Numbered from the stretch's first letter, positions 9,807 through 17,926 are shown. The stretch is 64,000 nucleotides of DNA from Actinomadura rudentiformis (GCF_008923185.1 NZ_WBMT01000012.1:248001-312000), one strand, 5' to 3'. The notes: a model not told the origin generated them from the letters alone. A program made the numbers and translations.

Positions 9807-10736
9807 TCAGCTGACCGTGATGAGCTCGTACATGCCCTGCGCCGCGTGCATGTGCCCGGTGCGGTAGTCCGGTAGCCACGTGACCAGGGCGTAGTTCCCG
9901 GCCGGAAGATCGATGGACAGGACGGCGGACCGTCCCGGCGACATCGGTACGGTGCCGAGCGGACCTCCGGTGAACGGGTACGGCGCGCGTTCGCCACGGT
10001 CCATGGCGGCGAAGAACGCGCCGATGTCCGCCCGGGTCGTGCCCGGCTTGACCGGCATCAGGATCGCCTCATTGAACTGCGACGACAGGTTGGTCACCCG
10101 TATGGGTGCCCCGCCACGCACCTTGGCGGGCACACGGAAGCGAGCACCGTCCGGAGTGGCGACCTGGAGGATCTGAGCCGCCGCCCGTGGCCGCACGGAG
10201 GGGCGGGCCGAGGGGAGCACACGCAATGGACGGACCTTGTCCGCGAGACCGGGCCGGCCGACGTCCTTGAAGTCGACCAGGTAGTACGAGCCCGGGGTCA
10301 ACACCGTGGTGGTGGACACGGGGGTGCCGGGCAGTACCGCCGCACCTCCGTACATCACCACGTCGCGTTCCACGGCCTTGCCCGCTGCGGGGTCCTTCTG
10401 GCCGTACGCGCGCTGTAGGTCGTCGAGGTAACGCGCGAGGGTCGCCCCTGGCCTGAGCCGGACCAACCCGATGTAGGCACCGTCCGGGTCGCTCGCGCTG
10501 ACGCGGAACGTGGTGGCTCCCTCGCGGACAGCGGCCGGGGCGGTGAAACCGTCGGCGCTGACAACGATGTCGGCGACCTGTGCCGGGGAAGCGGCCTGTG
10601 TTGCGGAAGTGACCTGGCCGGGCCCCAGGGTGGCGGCCATTGCAGTGCCCGTGGTCGACAGTGTGCCGGTCATTGGCAGAGCCACGGCGGCGGTCGTGAG
10701 GGTCAGGGCGAGGGCGGTCGTCATCAGTGTTCGCAT
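9807..10736 (-). CDS. secreted protein of unknown function
   Basis: A 309-residue exported protein. It begins MRTLMTTALALTLTTAAVALP, a typical Sec signal peptide, with a cleavage region near the AMAA segment around residues 32-35. The mature part has two similar halves, each containing a beta-rich segment: VVSADGFTAPAAVREGATTFRVS, and FRVPAKVRGGAPIRVTNLSSQ. Both are followed by PGTT/PGAT then a short amphipathic helix and GNYALV- or GSYYLV-like strands, suggesting two cupredoxin- or Ig-like domains. No copper ligands are obvious. The ATG at 10736 has AGGGTG upstream; a GTG at 10745 is possible. No family name is claimed. Confidence 0.7.
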   Translation of the reverse strand: MRTLMTTALALTLTTAAVALPMTGTLSTTGTAMAATLGPGQVTSATQAASPAQVADIVVSADGFTAPAAVREGATTFRVSASDPDGAYIGLVRLRPGATLARYLDDLQRAYGQKDPAAGKAVERDVVMYGGAAVLPGTPVSTTTVLTPGSYYLVDFKDVGRPGLADKVRPLRVLPSARPSVRPRAAAQILQVATPDGARFRVPAKVRGGAPIRVTNLSSQFNEAILMPVKPGTTRADIGAFFAAMDRGERAPYPFTGGPLGTVPMSPGRSAVLSIDLPAGNYALVTWLPDYRTGHMHAAQGMYELITVS

Positions 10737-10845
10737 GGGGAACACCCTGGTCCGCCGATCATCGCCGCCACATCAGGCCGGAGATGTCACCGTAAAGCGC
10801 CCATCCGCGACCGGGGGTGTAGCCGTCCGGGCTCTGGTCGGCCTA

Positions 10846-10869
10846 CCGGTGTAGCGGCCGCTACACCGG
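10846..10869. promoter_or_regulatory. 24-bp perfect palindrome upstream of the encapsulin operon
   Basis: CCGGTGTAGCGG followed directly by its reverse complement CCGCTACACCGG. It lies between the divergent secreted-protein gene (start 10736) and the encapsulin operon (start 11122), in a 385-bp gene-free space. A related half, GGGTGTAGCCG, occurs at 10815-10825. It is probably an operator, since without a loop it is a poor terminator. Confidence 0.45.
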
Positions 10870-10926
10870 GGTCCGCGGACGTCTCGCCCGGTCGGAGTGT
10901 GGCGGAACGGTTGCAGAAGGTAATGC

Positions 10927-10945
10927 CGAGGTAAGCCTAGTCTCA
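10927..10945. promoter_or_regulatory. iron-box-like (IdeR/DmdR-like) sequence
   Basis: AGGTAAGCCTA at 10929-10939 matches the first half of the actinobacterial iron-regulator consensus TWAGGTWAGSCTWACCTWA. The second half is degenerate, giving about 14 of 19 matches by eye. It is about 180 bp upstream of the first shell gene and adjacent to the candidate promoter. Confidence 0.25.
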
Positions 10946-10947
10946 TA

Positions 10948-10977
10948 TTGCGATCATATGACTACGCTATGTAATCT
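10948..10977 (+). promoter_or_regulatory. candidate promoter of the encapsulin operon
   Basis: TTGCGA (10948-10953) and TAATCT (10972-10977) are separated by 18 bp in an unusually AT-rich stretch upstream of the operon. The leader to the first start would be about 140 nt. Inferred from hexamers only. Confidence 0.3.
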
Positions 10978-11121
10978 CGCTCCCGAGTGAGGGCGAGTTA
11001 ATGAAAGGAGCTGCGGACCGGAAATGCCGGCGCCCTTTTCGGGTACCTCCATTCACTTTTTCATTTCCTGAAGTCGGCTTCTCCCGGGTGACACGAAAAA
11101 CCGATTGGTGGTGTGTGGATC

Positions 11122-12510
11122 GTGACTGAGCAGCAGCTGAGCCTCGGTACGGCCGCGGCGCGCAATCTCGCGACGACGACCAAGTCCGTTCCCCAGATGC
11201 AAGGCATCTCCTCCCGTTGGCTGCTGAAACTCCTGCCGTGGGTGCAGGCGTCCGGCGGCGCGTACCGCGTCAACCGGCGGCTGACCTACACGGTCGGGGA
11301 CGGGCGCGTCACGTTCGTCAACACCGGCGCCGACATCCAGGTCATCCCGCGTGAGCTGGGCGAACTGCCGGCGCTGCGCGGCTTCGACGACGAGGAGGTG
11401 CTGTCGGCGCTGGCCGGACGGTTCGAGCAGCGGGAGTACCGGCCCGGCGACGTGATCGTCGAGGCGGGCCAGCCGGTCGACCGCGTCTACCTGGTCGCGC
11501 ACGGCAAGCTCAACGAGATCGGCCAGGGCGAATTCGGTGACGAGACCGTGCTGCGGGTGCTCGCGAACGGCTCGTTTTTCGGCCACGAGGCACTGGTCGA
11601 CTCCAGCCGGGAATGGGACCAGTCGCTGCGCGCGGTCACGGCCTGCACGCTGCTGGTCATGCCGGCGGCGCAATTCAGGGAGGTGGCCGATCGCTCCGAC
11701 GAATTGCAGGCCCACCTGGCGGAGTTCCGCAGCCGGCCCGAACGCGCCCAGAACCCGCACGGCGAGGCCGCCATCGAGGTCGCGTCCGGGCACGCGGGCG
11801 AGCCCGACCTGCCCGGGACGTACGTCGACTACGAGGGCGCGCCACGCGAGTACGAGCTGAGTGTGGCGCAGACCGTCCTGCGAGTGCACTCGCGCGTCGC
11901 CGACCTCTACAACGAGCCGATGGACCAGGTCGAGCAGCAGCTCCGGCTGACCATCGAGGCCCTGCGCGAGCGCCAGGAGCACGAGCTCATCAACAACCGG
12001 GAGTTCGGCCTCCTCCACAACGCCGACCTCTCCCAGCGCATCCACACCCGCACCGGCGCGCCCACCCCCGACGACATGGACGAGCTGTTGTCCATGGTGT
12101 GGAAGGACCCGGCGTTCTTCCTCGCCCATCCGCGGACGATCGCCGCGTTCGGCCGCGAGTGCAGCAGCCGCGGCGTCTACCCGGACTCGATCGAGACGCA
12201 GGGCCACCGGCTGCCGGCCTGGCGCGGCGTGCCCATCTACCCGTGCAACAAGATCCCGATCAGCCCGACCCGGACCAGCTCGATCCTGCTGATGCGCACC
12301 GGCGAGTCCGCGCAGGGCGTGATCGGCCTGCACCAGACGGGCATCCCGGACGAGTTCCAGCCGAGCCTGTCGGTGCGGTTCATGGGCATCGACGAAAAGG
12401 CGATCATCTCGTACCTGGTCAGCGCCTACTACTCCGCCGCCGTCATGGTCCCGGACGCTCTCGGCATCCTGGACAGCGTCGAGATCGCCCAGGGTGGTGA
12501 CCGTGCCTGA
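11122..12510 (+). CDS. family 2B encapsulin shell protein A (EshA-like) with cyclic-nucleotide-binding-like insertion
   Basis: A 462-residue HK97-fold nanocompartment shell protein. The N-terminal arm LSLGTAAARNLATTTKSVPQMQ and SSRWLLKLLPWV match EshA/SrpI-type family 2 encapsulins. Residues about 80-200 form the CNMP-binding-like insertion that defines family 2B (REYRPGDVIVEAGQ, AHGKLNEIG, NGSFFGHEAL, SLRAVTACTLLVMP). The HK97 core then resumes with YELSVAQTVLRVHSRVADLYNEPMDQVEQQLRLTIEALRERQEHELINN, FFLAHPRTIAAFGRE and the C-terminal SYLVSAYYSAAVMVPDALG. I chose the GTG at 11122 because GGTGGTG lies 8 nt upstream; a GTG at 11113 is possible. Its stop overlaps the second shell gene. Shell identity is strong, and ligand binding by the insertion is unproven. 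Confidence 0.9.
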   Translation: MTEQQLSLGTAAARNLATTTKSVPQMQGISSRWLLKLLPWVQASGGAYRVNRRLTYTVGDGRVTFVNTGADIQVIPRELGELPALRGFDDEEVLSALAGRFEQREYRPGDVIVEAGQPVDRVYLVAHGKLNEIGQGEFGDETVLRVLANGSFFGHEALVDSSREWDQSLRAVTACTLLVMPAAQFREVADRSDELQAHLAEFRSRPERAQNPHGEAAIEVASGHAGEPDLPGTYVDYEGAPREYELSVAQTVLRVHSRVADLYNEPMDQVEQQLRLTIEALRERQEHELINNREFGLLHNADLSQRIHTRTGAPTPDDMDELLSMVWKDPAFFLAHPRTIAAFGRECSSRGVYPDSIETQGHRLPAWRGVPIYPCNKIPISPTRTSSILLMRTGESAQGVIGLHQTGIPDEFQPSLSVRFMGIDEKAIISYLVSAYYSAAVMVPDALGILDSVEIAQGGDRA

Positions 12511-13951
12511 GGGCCCCGACACGCCGGATTCCGCGCGCACGCAGAATTCCACGCGCACGCAGAATTCCACGCAGGCCCCGCTGAGCCTCGGTACGGCGGC
12601 GGCGCGCAATCTCGCGACGACGACCAAGTCCGTCCCGCAGATGCAGGAGATCTCGCCGCGCTGGTTGCTGCGGATGCTCCCGTGGGTCCAGACGAAGGGC
12701 GCCTACCGGGTCAACCGCCGGCTGACCTACCAGCTCGGCGACGGGCGGGTGACGTTCGTGGCCAATGGCGCCGAGGTGCGGGTGATCCCGCAGGAGCTGA
12801 GGGAGCTGCCGCCGTTGCGCGGCCTGGACGACGACGCGACGCTGGAGGCGCTGGCCGACCGGTTCGTCCAGCGCGAGTACCGGCCGGGGGATCTGCTCGT
12901 CGAAGGCGGGCGGCCTGCGGACGAGGTCGTCCTGATCGCGCACGGCAAGGCCGCCAAGCTGGGGGCGGGGGAGTTCGGCGGCGACACCGAGCTGGCGGTG
13001 CTGGACGGCGGCGACTTCGTGGGCGCCCACCTGCTGGCGCATCCGCCCGGCGCGGACCCGCCGGCCGACTGGGAGTTCGGGCTCAAGGCGCTCACCCCGT
13101 GCACGGTCCTGGCGCTGTCCCTCGAGGCGGCGGGCGAGCTCATCGAGCGCAACGAGAAGCTGAGCGCCCATCTGGAGGCGTTCCGGTCGGCTCCCGTCCA
13201 CCCGAGCAACCGGCACGGCGAGGCGTCGATCGACCTTTCGGCCGGGCATGAGGGCGAGGCGGAGCTCCCGGGCACCTTCGTGGACTACGAGGCCGCGCCG
13301 AGGGAGTACGAGCTCAGCCTCACCCAGACCCTCCTGCGGGTGCACACGCGCATCGCCGACATCTACAACGGCCCGATGAACCAGCTGGAGCAGCAGCTCC
13401 GGCTGACCATCGAGGCGGTACGCGAGCGGCAGGAGCACGAGCTCCTCAACAACCGGGAGTTCGGCCTCCTCCACAACGCCGATCTCAAGCAGCGCATCCA
13501 GACCCGGGGCGGCCCGCCCACTCCCGACGACATGGACGACCTGCTGTGCCGGCGCCGGGGCACGAAGCTCTTTCTCGCCCATCCCCGCACCATCGCCGCG
13601 TTCGGCCGCGAGTGCACCCGCCGCGGCGTCTACCCGGCCACGACCGAGGTGGACGGGCGGCGCGTGCACGCCTGGCGCGGCGTGCCGTTCCTGCCGAGCG
13701 ACAAGGTGCCGATCAGCTCCACCGGCACCACGTCCATCCTGGCGATGCGCACCGGCGAGCAGGACAACGGCGTCGTGGGGCTGCACCGCACCGGGATCCC
13801 GGACGAGGTCCGGCCCGGCCTGTCCGTCCGGTTCAACGGGATCAACGAGAAGGCGATCCTCTCGTACCTGGTCAGCGCCTACTACTCCGCAGCCGTACTG
13901 GTCCCCGACGCCCTCGGCGTCCTCGAGAACGTGGAGATCGCACGACGATGA
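12494..13951 (+). CDS. family 2B encapsulin shell protein B with cyclic-nucleotide-binding-like insertion
   Basis: A 485-residue paralogue of the preceding shell protein and very similar throughout. The two share long near-identical DNA blocks, for example at the N-terminal arm. Differences are informative. A 30-residue extension rich in Ser/Thr/Gln/Asn with a repeated RTQNST unit precedes the arm. The CNMP-like insertion (REYRPGDLLVEGGR, LDGGDFVGAH, DWEFGLKALTPCTVLAL) has lost the Arg of the SLRAVTAC segment. Also, LLCRRRGTKLFLAHP replaces LLSMVWKDPAFFLAHP. Start candidates are GTGs at 12494, 12497 and 12503. All lie inside the end of shell gene A, so translation is coupled. It probably co-assembles with shell A. 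Confidence 0.88.
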   Translation: MVTVPEGPDTPDSARTQNSTRTQNSTQAPLSLGTAAARNLATTTKSVPQMQEISPRWLLRMLPWVQTKGAYRVNRRLTYQLGDGRVTFVANGAEVRVIPQELRELPPLRGLDDDATLEALADRFVQREYRPGDLLVEGGRPADEVVLIAHGKAAKLGAGEFGGDTELAVLDGGDFVGAHLLAHPPGADPPADWEFGLKALTPCTVLALSLEAAGELIERNEKLSAHLEAFRSAPVHPSNRHGEASIDLSAGHEGEAELPGTFVDYEAAPREYELSLTQTLLRVHTRIADIYNGPMNQLEQQLRLTIEAVRERQEHELLNNREFGLLHNADLKQRIQTRGGPPTPDDMDDLLCRRRGTKLFLAHPRTIAAFGRECTRRGVYPATTEVDGRRVHAWRGVPFLPSDKVPISSTGTTSILAMRTGEQDNGVVGLHRTGIPDEVRPGLSVRFNGINEKAILSYLVSAYYSAAVLVPDALGVLENVEIARR

Positions 13952-13971
13952 CCGCCGCACAGGAGGAGACC

Positions 13972-14991
13972 GTGTCCGCCCGGAGCGCGACCGAGGTGCT
14001 GGCCTGGAGCCGTTGCCTGGTCGAACCCGCGCTCCGCGACGCCATCGCGGAGCTGCCGGGCGGCATGCGGCGCATCGCCGCCTACCACTTCGGCTGGGAG
14101 GACGAGGAGGGCAGACCGATCCGGTCGGGCGGCGGCAAGACCATCCGGCCGGCGCTCACCCTGCTCGCCGCCGAGGCGGTCGGCGGCGCGGCGGCCACCG
14201 CGATGCCGGCCGCTCTCGCGGTCGAGCTGGCGCACAACTTCTCCCTCCTGCACGACGACGTGATGGACGGCGACCACACGCGGCGGCACCGCGCGACCGC
14301 CTGGCGGGTCTTCGGCGCCAACTTCGCCATACTGGGCGGCGACGCCCTGCTGGCGTTCGCGTTCGAGATCCTCGCCGCCGATGCCCACCCCGCCTCCCTG
14401 CTCGCCGTCGCCGACCTCTCGCGGGCCATCGTGCAGGTCGTGGAGGGGCAGAGCCGGGACATGGACTTCGAACGCCGCGCCGACGTCGACCTCCCCGAAT
14501 GCGTCGACATGGCCGAGCGCAAGACCGCCGCCCTCCTGGGCGCCGCCTGTGCCCTCGGCGCCACCTACGGCGAGGGCACACCCGACCAGGTCGACCGGCT
14601 GCGGCGTTTCGGCGAACGCCTCGGGCTGGCCTTCCAGCTCGTCGACGACCTCCTCGGCATCTGGGGAGATCCGGCGGTCACCGGCAAACCCGTCTACTCC
14701 GACCTCTTCAACCGCAAGAAGTCCCTGCCCGTCGTCGCCGCGCTGACCTCCGGCACCCCCGCCGGCGCCGAGCTGTCCGCGCTCTACCACCGGAGCCGCC
14801 CCCTGACCGAGGACGAGGCCGCCCTCGCCGCGGGTCTGATCGAGGTCGCGGGCGGCCGGTCCTGGACGGTCCGCCGGGCCGAGAAGGCCCTCGCCGAGGC
14901 CCTCACCGAACTGGACGCCGCCGTCCCCGTCCTCCAGGCGGGCGCCGAACTCCGCTCCCTCGCGCACCTGGTGACCCACCGCGACCACTGA
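13972..14991 (+). CDS. short-chain polyprenyl diphosphate synthase, probable encapsulin cargo
   Basis: Trans-prenyltransferase that condenses isopentenyl diphosphate with allylic diphosphates. The IPP-binding GGGKTIRP (residues 53-60), first aspartate motif DDVMD (95-99, followed by HTRRHR) and second aspartate motif DDLLGIWGD (225-233) are intact. Phe90 lies five residues before the first Asp, a feature that restricts chain length, so C15-C20 products are likely. The GTG at 13972 has a near-ideal AGGAGG 5 nt upstream. An alternative ATG at 13948 overlaps the shell B stop in an ATGA arrangement. Family 2B shells are known to occur beside polyprenyl synthases or terpene cyclases. No long disordered N-terminal loading region is visible. 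Confidence 0.9.
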   Translation: MSARSATEVLAWSRCLVEPALRDAIAELPGGMRRIAAYHFGWEDEEGRPIRSGGGKTIRPALTLLAAEAVGGAAATAMPAALAVELAHNFSLLHDDVMDGDHTRRHRATAWRVFGANFAILGGDALLAFAFEILAADAHPASLLAVADLSRAIVQVVEGQSRDMDFERRADVDLPECVDMAERKTAALLGAACALGATYGEGTPDQVDRLRRFGERLGLAFQLVDDLLGIWGDPAVTGKPVYSDLFNRKKSLPVVAALTSGTPAGAELSALYHRSRPLTEDEAALAAGLIEVAGGRSWTVRRAEKALAEALTELDAAVPVLQAGAELRSLAHLVTHRDH

Positions 14992-15060
14992 CGCCGGCAT
15001 GCCCGGGCGTCCACGGTGGCGGGGATTCTTCTCGATCATCTGTTCGAGTAGAGTCGGATC

Positions 15061-15312
15061 GTGCAGACCGAACGGGCGGGGCACACCCGCGATCACGTGC
15101 CGTTCCTGTGCCCGCAGGGGCATCGGCTGGAGGCGGGGCGCGTCATCGTCGGCTGGTCCCCCTGCACCTGCCCGCCGTGTGCCGGGCAGGGCCGGGGACT
15201 GCGGGGGCACCGCACCTACCTATGCCTGACCTGCAAGGACGAGCATGTGACGACCATGTGCTACCTGCCCTATCACGTTCCCTCCAAGGGATCCGACTAC
15301 CGGTGGCCGTGA
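15061..15312 (+). CDS. small zinc-ribbon-like protein
   Basis: An 83-residue protein with eight cysteines arranged as FLCPQGH, SPCTCPPCAG, YLCLTCKDEH and MCYLPYH, plus flanking histidines, consistent with one or two structural zinc sites. It starts at a GTG and has no signal peptide. I recall similar Cys/His-rich small proteins in actinomycetes but no assigned function. It lies 69 bp after the prenyl synthase stop, on the same strand, with its own probable start region, so operon membership is uncertain. Confidence 0.6.
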   Translation: MQTERAGHTRDHVPFLCPQGHRLEAGRVIVGWSPCTCPPCAGQGRGLRGHRTYLCLTCKDEHVTTMCYLPYHVPSKGSDYRWP

Positions 15313-15324
15313 TGGGCCAGGGCC

Positions 15325-15359
15325 GGGCTGTCTCAAAAGACAGTCTCAAAAGGGCAGCC
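15325..15359. terminator. hairpins after the zinc-ribbon gene
   Basis: CTGTCT-CAAA-AGACAG (15328-15343) is a perfect small hairpin. GGCTG (15326-15330) can alternatively pair with CAGCC (15355-15359). The element follows the 15061-15312 stop by 13 bp. TCTCAAAAG is repeated twice in it, which also resembles the end of some insertion sequences, but no transposase is nearby. Confidence 0.4.
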
Positions 15360-15470
15360 TGCGCCCCGAAGGTGTTCGCAAGTCGAGCGTGTCGTGACGG
15401 TGGCGGCGGGTGCCGGGGCGTCGACGGATCTGAACGCGGCTCTGGCCCTGGTCCTTCATGGCGTTCCCCT

Positions 15471-15527
15471 CTCGATGTTCCCTGGTGCGCTCGGTGTTCC
15501 CCGGCACGCTCGACGTTCGCTAGTACT
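15471..15527. repeat. three imperfect 19-bp direct repeats in gene-free space
   Basis: Units start at 15471 (CTCGATGTTCCCTGGTGCG), 15490 (CTCGGTGTTCCCCGGCACG) and 15509 (CTCGACGTTCGCTAGTACT). Copies 1 and 2 differ at 4 of 19 positions and copy 3 has decayed. The 340-bp interval 15313-15653 between convergent genes otherwise shows no credible gene. Confidence 0.4.
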
Positions 15528-15653
15528 GGTACGGATGCATCGGTTGATTTCGCCTGAACCAACGATGACCGCCCCCGGCCCGTCGTACATCGGTCCAGGG
15601 GCGGCACTCGGCCTCGGTCTTTCGGCGCAGTCCTCACGCCGGGCCGTACCTCC

Positions 15654-17288
15654 TCAGCTGTAGACCGACCGCCAGAACTCGTAGCCGTGGTCGCCCGCGA
15701 AGTCCATCGGCCGCACGCCACCCCTGCCGGGCGCCAGGCTCTGCGCGGTGTCGCCGCTGGTCGGACGCCAGCGCGGCGAGCCGGGGCCGTTCGGGTCGCC
15801 GGTCCGGGCGAAGCGCGTCCAGTAGCGGGTCATCTGGTCGGCGAGTCGTTCCTGCGAGGGAGAGAGCCGGCGCCCGGCGAAGTAGTCGGTGTCGAACTGG
15901 TACTGCAGCTCGGCCGCGTGGAACGCGCCGACGGGGAAGGACGGCTGCGGGGAGTTCGCCACCCAGGGGGCCTTGTCGTCGGCGAACTCGTAGGCGTACG
16001 TGGGCACCTGCCCGGCGAGGGTCCGGCTGACGTCGCTCATCGAGCGGGCGAAGTTGGCGTCGGTGACGACGGCGGACCAGGCTTCGCTGAACGAGCCGTA
16101 GTTCGCGGCGGGGTAGCGCGCCAGCACCTTCGGCGCCTTCTCCTTGCCGACGTAGGCGACGATCCGGCGGGCGTACTCGGCCTCGTCCTTGATCGGAGGC
16201 ACCCCGTAGATCTGCTGCGCCGCCTCGAACGTCCGGTACTCGTGTCGTGTCATGCCGTGCATCACCGGGACCTTGTTGAACCGCCCGGTGGCCATCGCCT
16301 CCGCCGGTGACAAGGGCAGGACGCCGCCGCCCCCGTACACCGGTGCGAACCCGTACTCCGACTTCTTCAGCACCGTCTCGGCCGGGAGATCGCGCAGGCA
16401 CGCCGCCGCCGTGGCCGGCTCGGCGCAGCCGAGTTCGGCGGCCACCGACAGACCCCGCTTCTCCGCCATCGGGCGCGGGCGCGGCAGCCAGGCGCCTGTC
16501 GGCTCGACCGTGCCGTCCCAGTCGGGCCAGTTCCTGACCGTGCAGGGCCCGCTCTGCACGATCGCCCGCTGGAAGAGCCCGGCGGCGGCCGGGGAGGTCA
16601 GCTGCGAGCAGGCACTGACACCGCCCGCCGACTCGCCGAAGACGGTGACGTTCCGCGGGTCGCCGCCGAACGCGGTGGCGTTGCGCTGGACCCAGCGGAG
16701 CGCGGCCTGCTGGTCCTCCAGCCCGAAGTTGCCCGAACGCTTCGTCGCCGTCCCCCCGTCGAGCGCCGGATGACCGAGGAACCCGAAGATCCCGAGCCGG
16801 TAGTTGACCGTCACCACGACCACGTCGCCGCGTTTCACCAGGTCGTACGGCCGATAGAGCGCGCCCGAGCCGTTCCGGAAACCGCTGCCGTGGATCCACA
16901 CCATGACCGGCAGCCTCCCGGCCCGCCGCGGGCTCGTGACGTTGACGAACAGGCAGTCCTCGCTGACACTGCGCTTCTCGCCGAAGATCCCCTCGTTCTG
17001 CGCGCACGAGGCACCGGGTCTCGTCGCGTCGCGCACACCGCCCCACGCCTGGGCCGGTCGTGGCGATCCCCACCGGTACTCGCCCACCGGCGGCGCCGCG
17101 TACGGGATCCCCTCGAACTCCCGGACGCCCTTGGTCACCTTGCCGCGCACCGCGCCCTTGTCGGTCACGACCACCGGCCCGCCCGCCGCCGACGCCGACC
17201 CGGTCAACCCGGTCGCGATCAACCCGGCTCCGGCCGTCACGGCGAGCGCCGCACCCAGCGCCCGCCCCTTGCTCCTGCTGCTGCCCAT
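15654..17288 (-). CDS. secreted type-B carboxylesterase/lipase
   Basis: A 544-residue alpha/beta hydrolase of the carboxylesterase type B family that hydrolyses ester bonds, probably outside the cell. It begins MGSSRSKGRALGAALAVTAGAGL, a signal peptide ending near SASA. Family landmarks are FEGIPYAAPPVGEYRW, the oxyanion region VMVWIHGSGF, FGLEDQQAALRWVQRNATAFGGDP, and the nucleophile elbow FGESAGGVSA. A late FHAAELQYQF supplies the probable catalytic His. Four cysteines around the signature regions may form disulfides (SCAQNEG and EDCLFVNV). The ATG at 17288 is used because an earlier start would bury the signal peptide. A MarR-type regulator gene lies just upstream on the same strand. Confidence 0.9.
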   Translation of the reverse strand: MGSSRSKGRALGAALAVTAGAGLIATGLTGSASAAGGPVVVTDKGAVRGKVTKGVREFEGIPYAAPPVGEYRWGSPRPAQAWGGVRDATRPGASCAQNEGIFGEKRSVSEDCLFVNVTSPRRAGRLPVMVWIHGSGFRNGSGALYRPYDLVKRGDVVVVTVNYRLGIFGFLGHPALDGGTATKRSGNFGLEDQQAALRWVQRNATAFGGDPRNVTVFGESAGGVSACSQLTSPAAAGLFQRAIVQSGPCTVRNWPDWDGTVEPTGAWLPRPRPMAEKRGLSVAAELGCAEPATAAACLRDLPAETVLKKSEYGFAPVYGGGGVLPLSPAEAMATGRFNKVPVMHGMTRHEYRTFEAAQQIYGVPPIKDEAEYARRIVAYVGKEKAPKVLARYPAANYGSFSEAWSAVVTDANFARSMSDVSRTLAGQVPTYAYEFADDKAPWVANSPQPSFPVGAFHAAELQYQFDTDYFAGRRLSPSQERLADQMTRYWTRFARTGDPNGPGSPRWRPTSGDTAQSLAPGRGGVRPMDFAGDHGYEFWRSVYS

Positions 17289-17396
17289 GACGCTCTCTTT
17301 TCGTTGGAGTGGCCTGGCTCCAACGATTCCGGTGCGCCGCCCCGCGCTCACTGGGCCTTTCTCTAGAGCGCGAGTGGGCTTTCCCCTACCCCTGTG

Positions 17397-17831
17397 TCAG
17401 TGACCGCCGCCCGGCACGGCACGAAGGAGCAGGTCGCGCAGGGTGCCCTGCTCCTCCTGGGACAGGCCGGCGAGAGGCGACTCCTGAGTGAGCAACTCCA
17501 GGAGCCGCTCGCGGAGCGCCTCGCCCTCGGGCGTGAGAACGAGCTGCTTGGCGCGGCGGTCGCTCGGGTGCGCGCGGCGCTCGACCAGACCGCGCTTTTC
17601 GAGCTTGTCGATGACGAACGTCGCGTTCGACGGCTCGCAGCTCATGCGCTCGGCGAGCTCCCGCATGGTCATCGGGCCGGTCAGCTCGCGGAGCGCGGTG
17701 GCCTGCGGCCCGGTCAGGTCCAGCTTGGTGGCGCGGACCCGGACGTGCTCCTCGATCTGCCGGGACAGCCCGTTCACCAGCCCGCACAGCTGGCGTTCGG
17801 CGATCACGAGCTCGTCTTCGGCGGAGGTCAT
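17397..17831 (-). CDS. MarR-family transcriptional regulator
   Basis: A 144-residue winged-helix DNA-binding protein. The helix-turn-helix and wing read MTMRELAERMSCEPSNATFVIDKLEKRGLVERRAHPSDRRAKQLVLTPEG, an almost textbook MarR core. The ATG at 17831 has AGGA 8 nt upstream; 17849 is an alternative. It lies 108 bp upstream of, and on the same strand as, the carboxylesterase, and is divergent from the MBL-fold gene. It may control either or itself. The ligand is unknown. Confidence 0.88.
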   Translation of the reverse strand: MTSAEDELVIAERQLCGLVNGLSRQIEEHVRVRATKLDLTGPQATALRELTGPMTMRELAERMSCEPSNATFVIDKLEKRGLVERRAHPSDRRAKQLVLTPEGEALRERLLELLTQESPLAGLSQEEQGTLRDLLLRAVPGGGH

Positions 17832-17926
17832 GGCTCGATCCTGCGACATCCCGGACCACGCGCGAAGGTGAACTCCGGTCCATCCAGCTCGGTGAGCTCA
17901 AGGTCAGCTATGTCCCCGACGGGGTC

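Noticed and set aside
11053..13960. Minus-strand frames of about 500 codons opposite the encapsulin genes
   Set aside because: Antisense shadows of the two shell genes. Their similarity to each other only reflects the paralogy of the shells.
15325..15359. Possible insertion-sequence end (GGGCTGTCTCAAAAG)
   Set aside because: No transposase, no matching opposite end and no target duplication was seen. It is better explained as a hairpin or terminator.
17383..17393. CCCCTACCCCT upstream of the carboxylesterase as a sixth direct-repeat element
   Set aside because: The two units are not spaced 10 bp apart and the site is 17 kb from the cluster.
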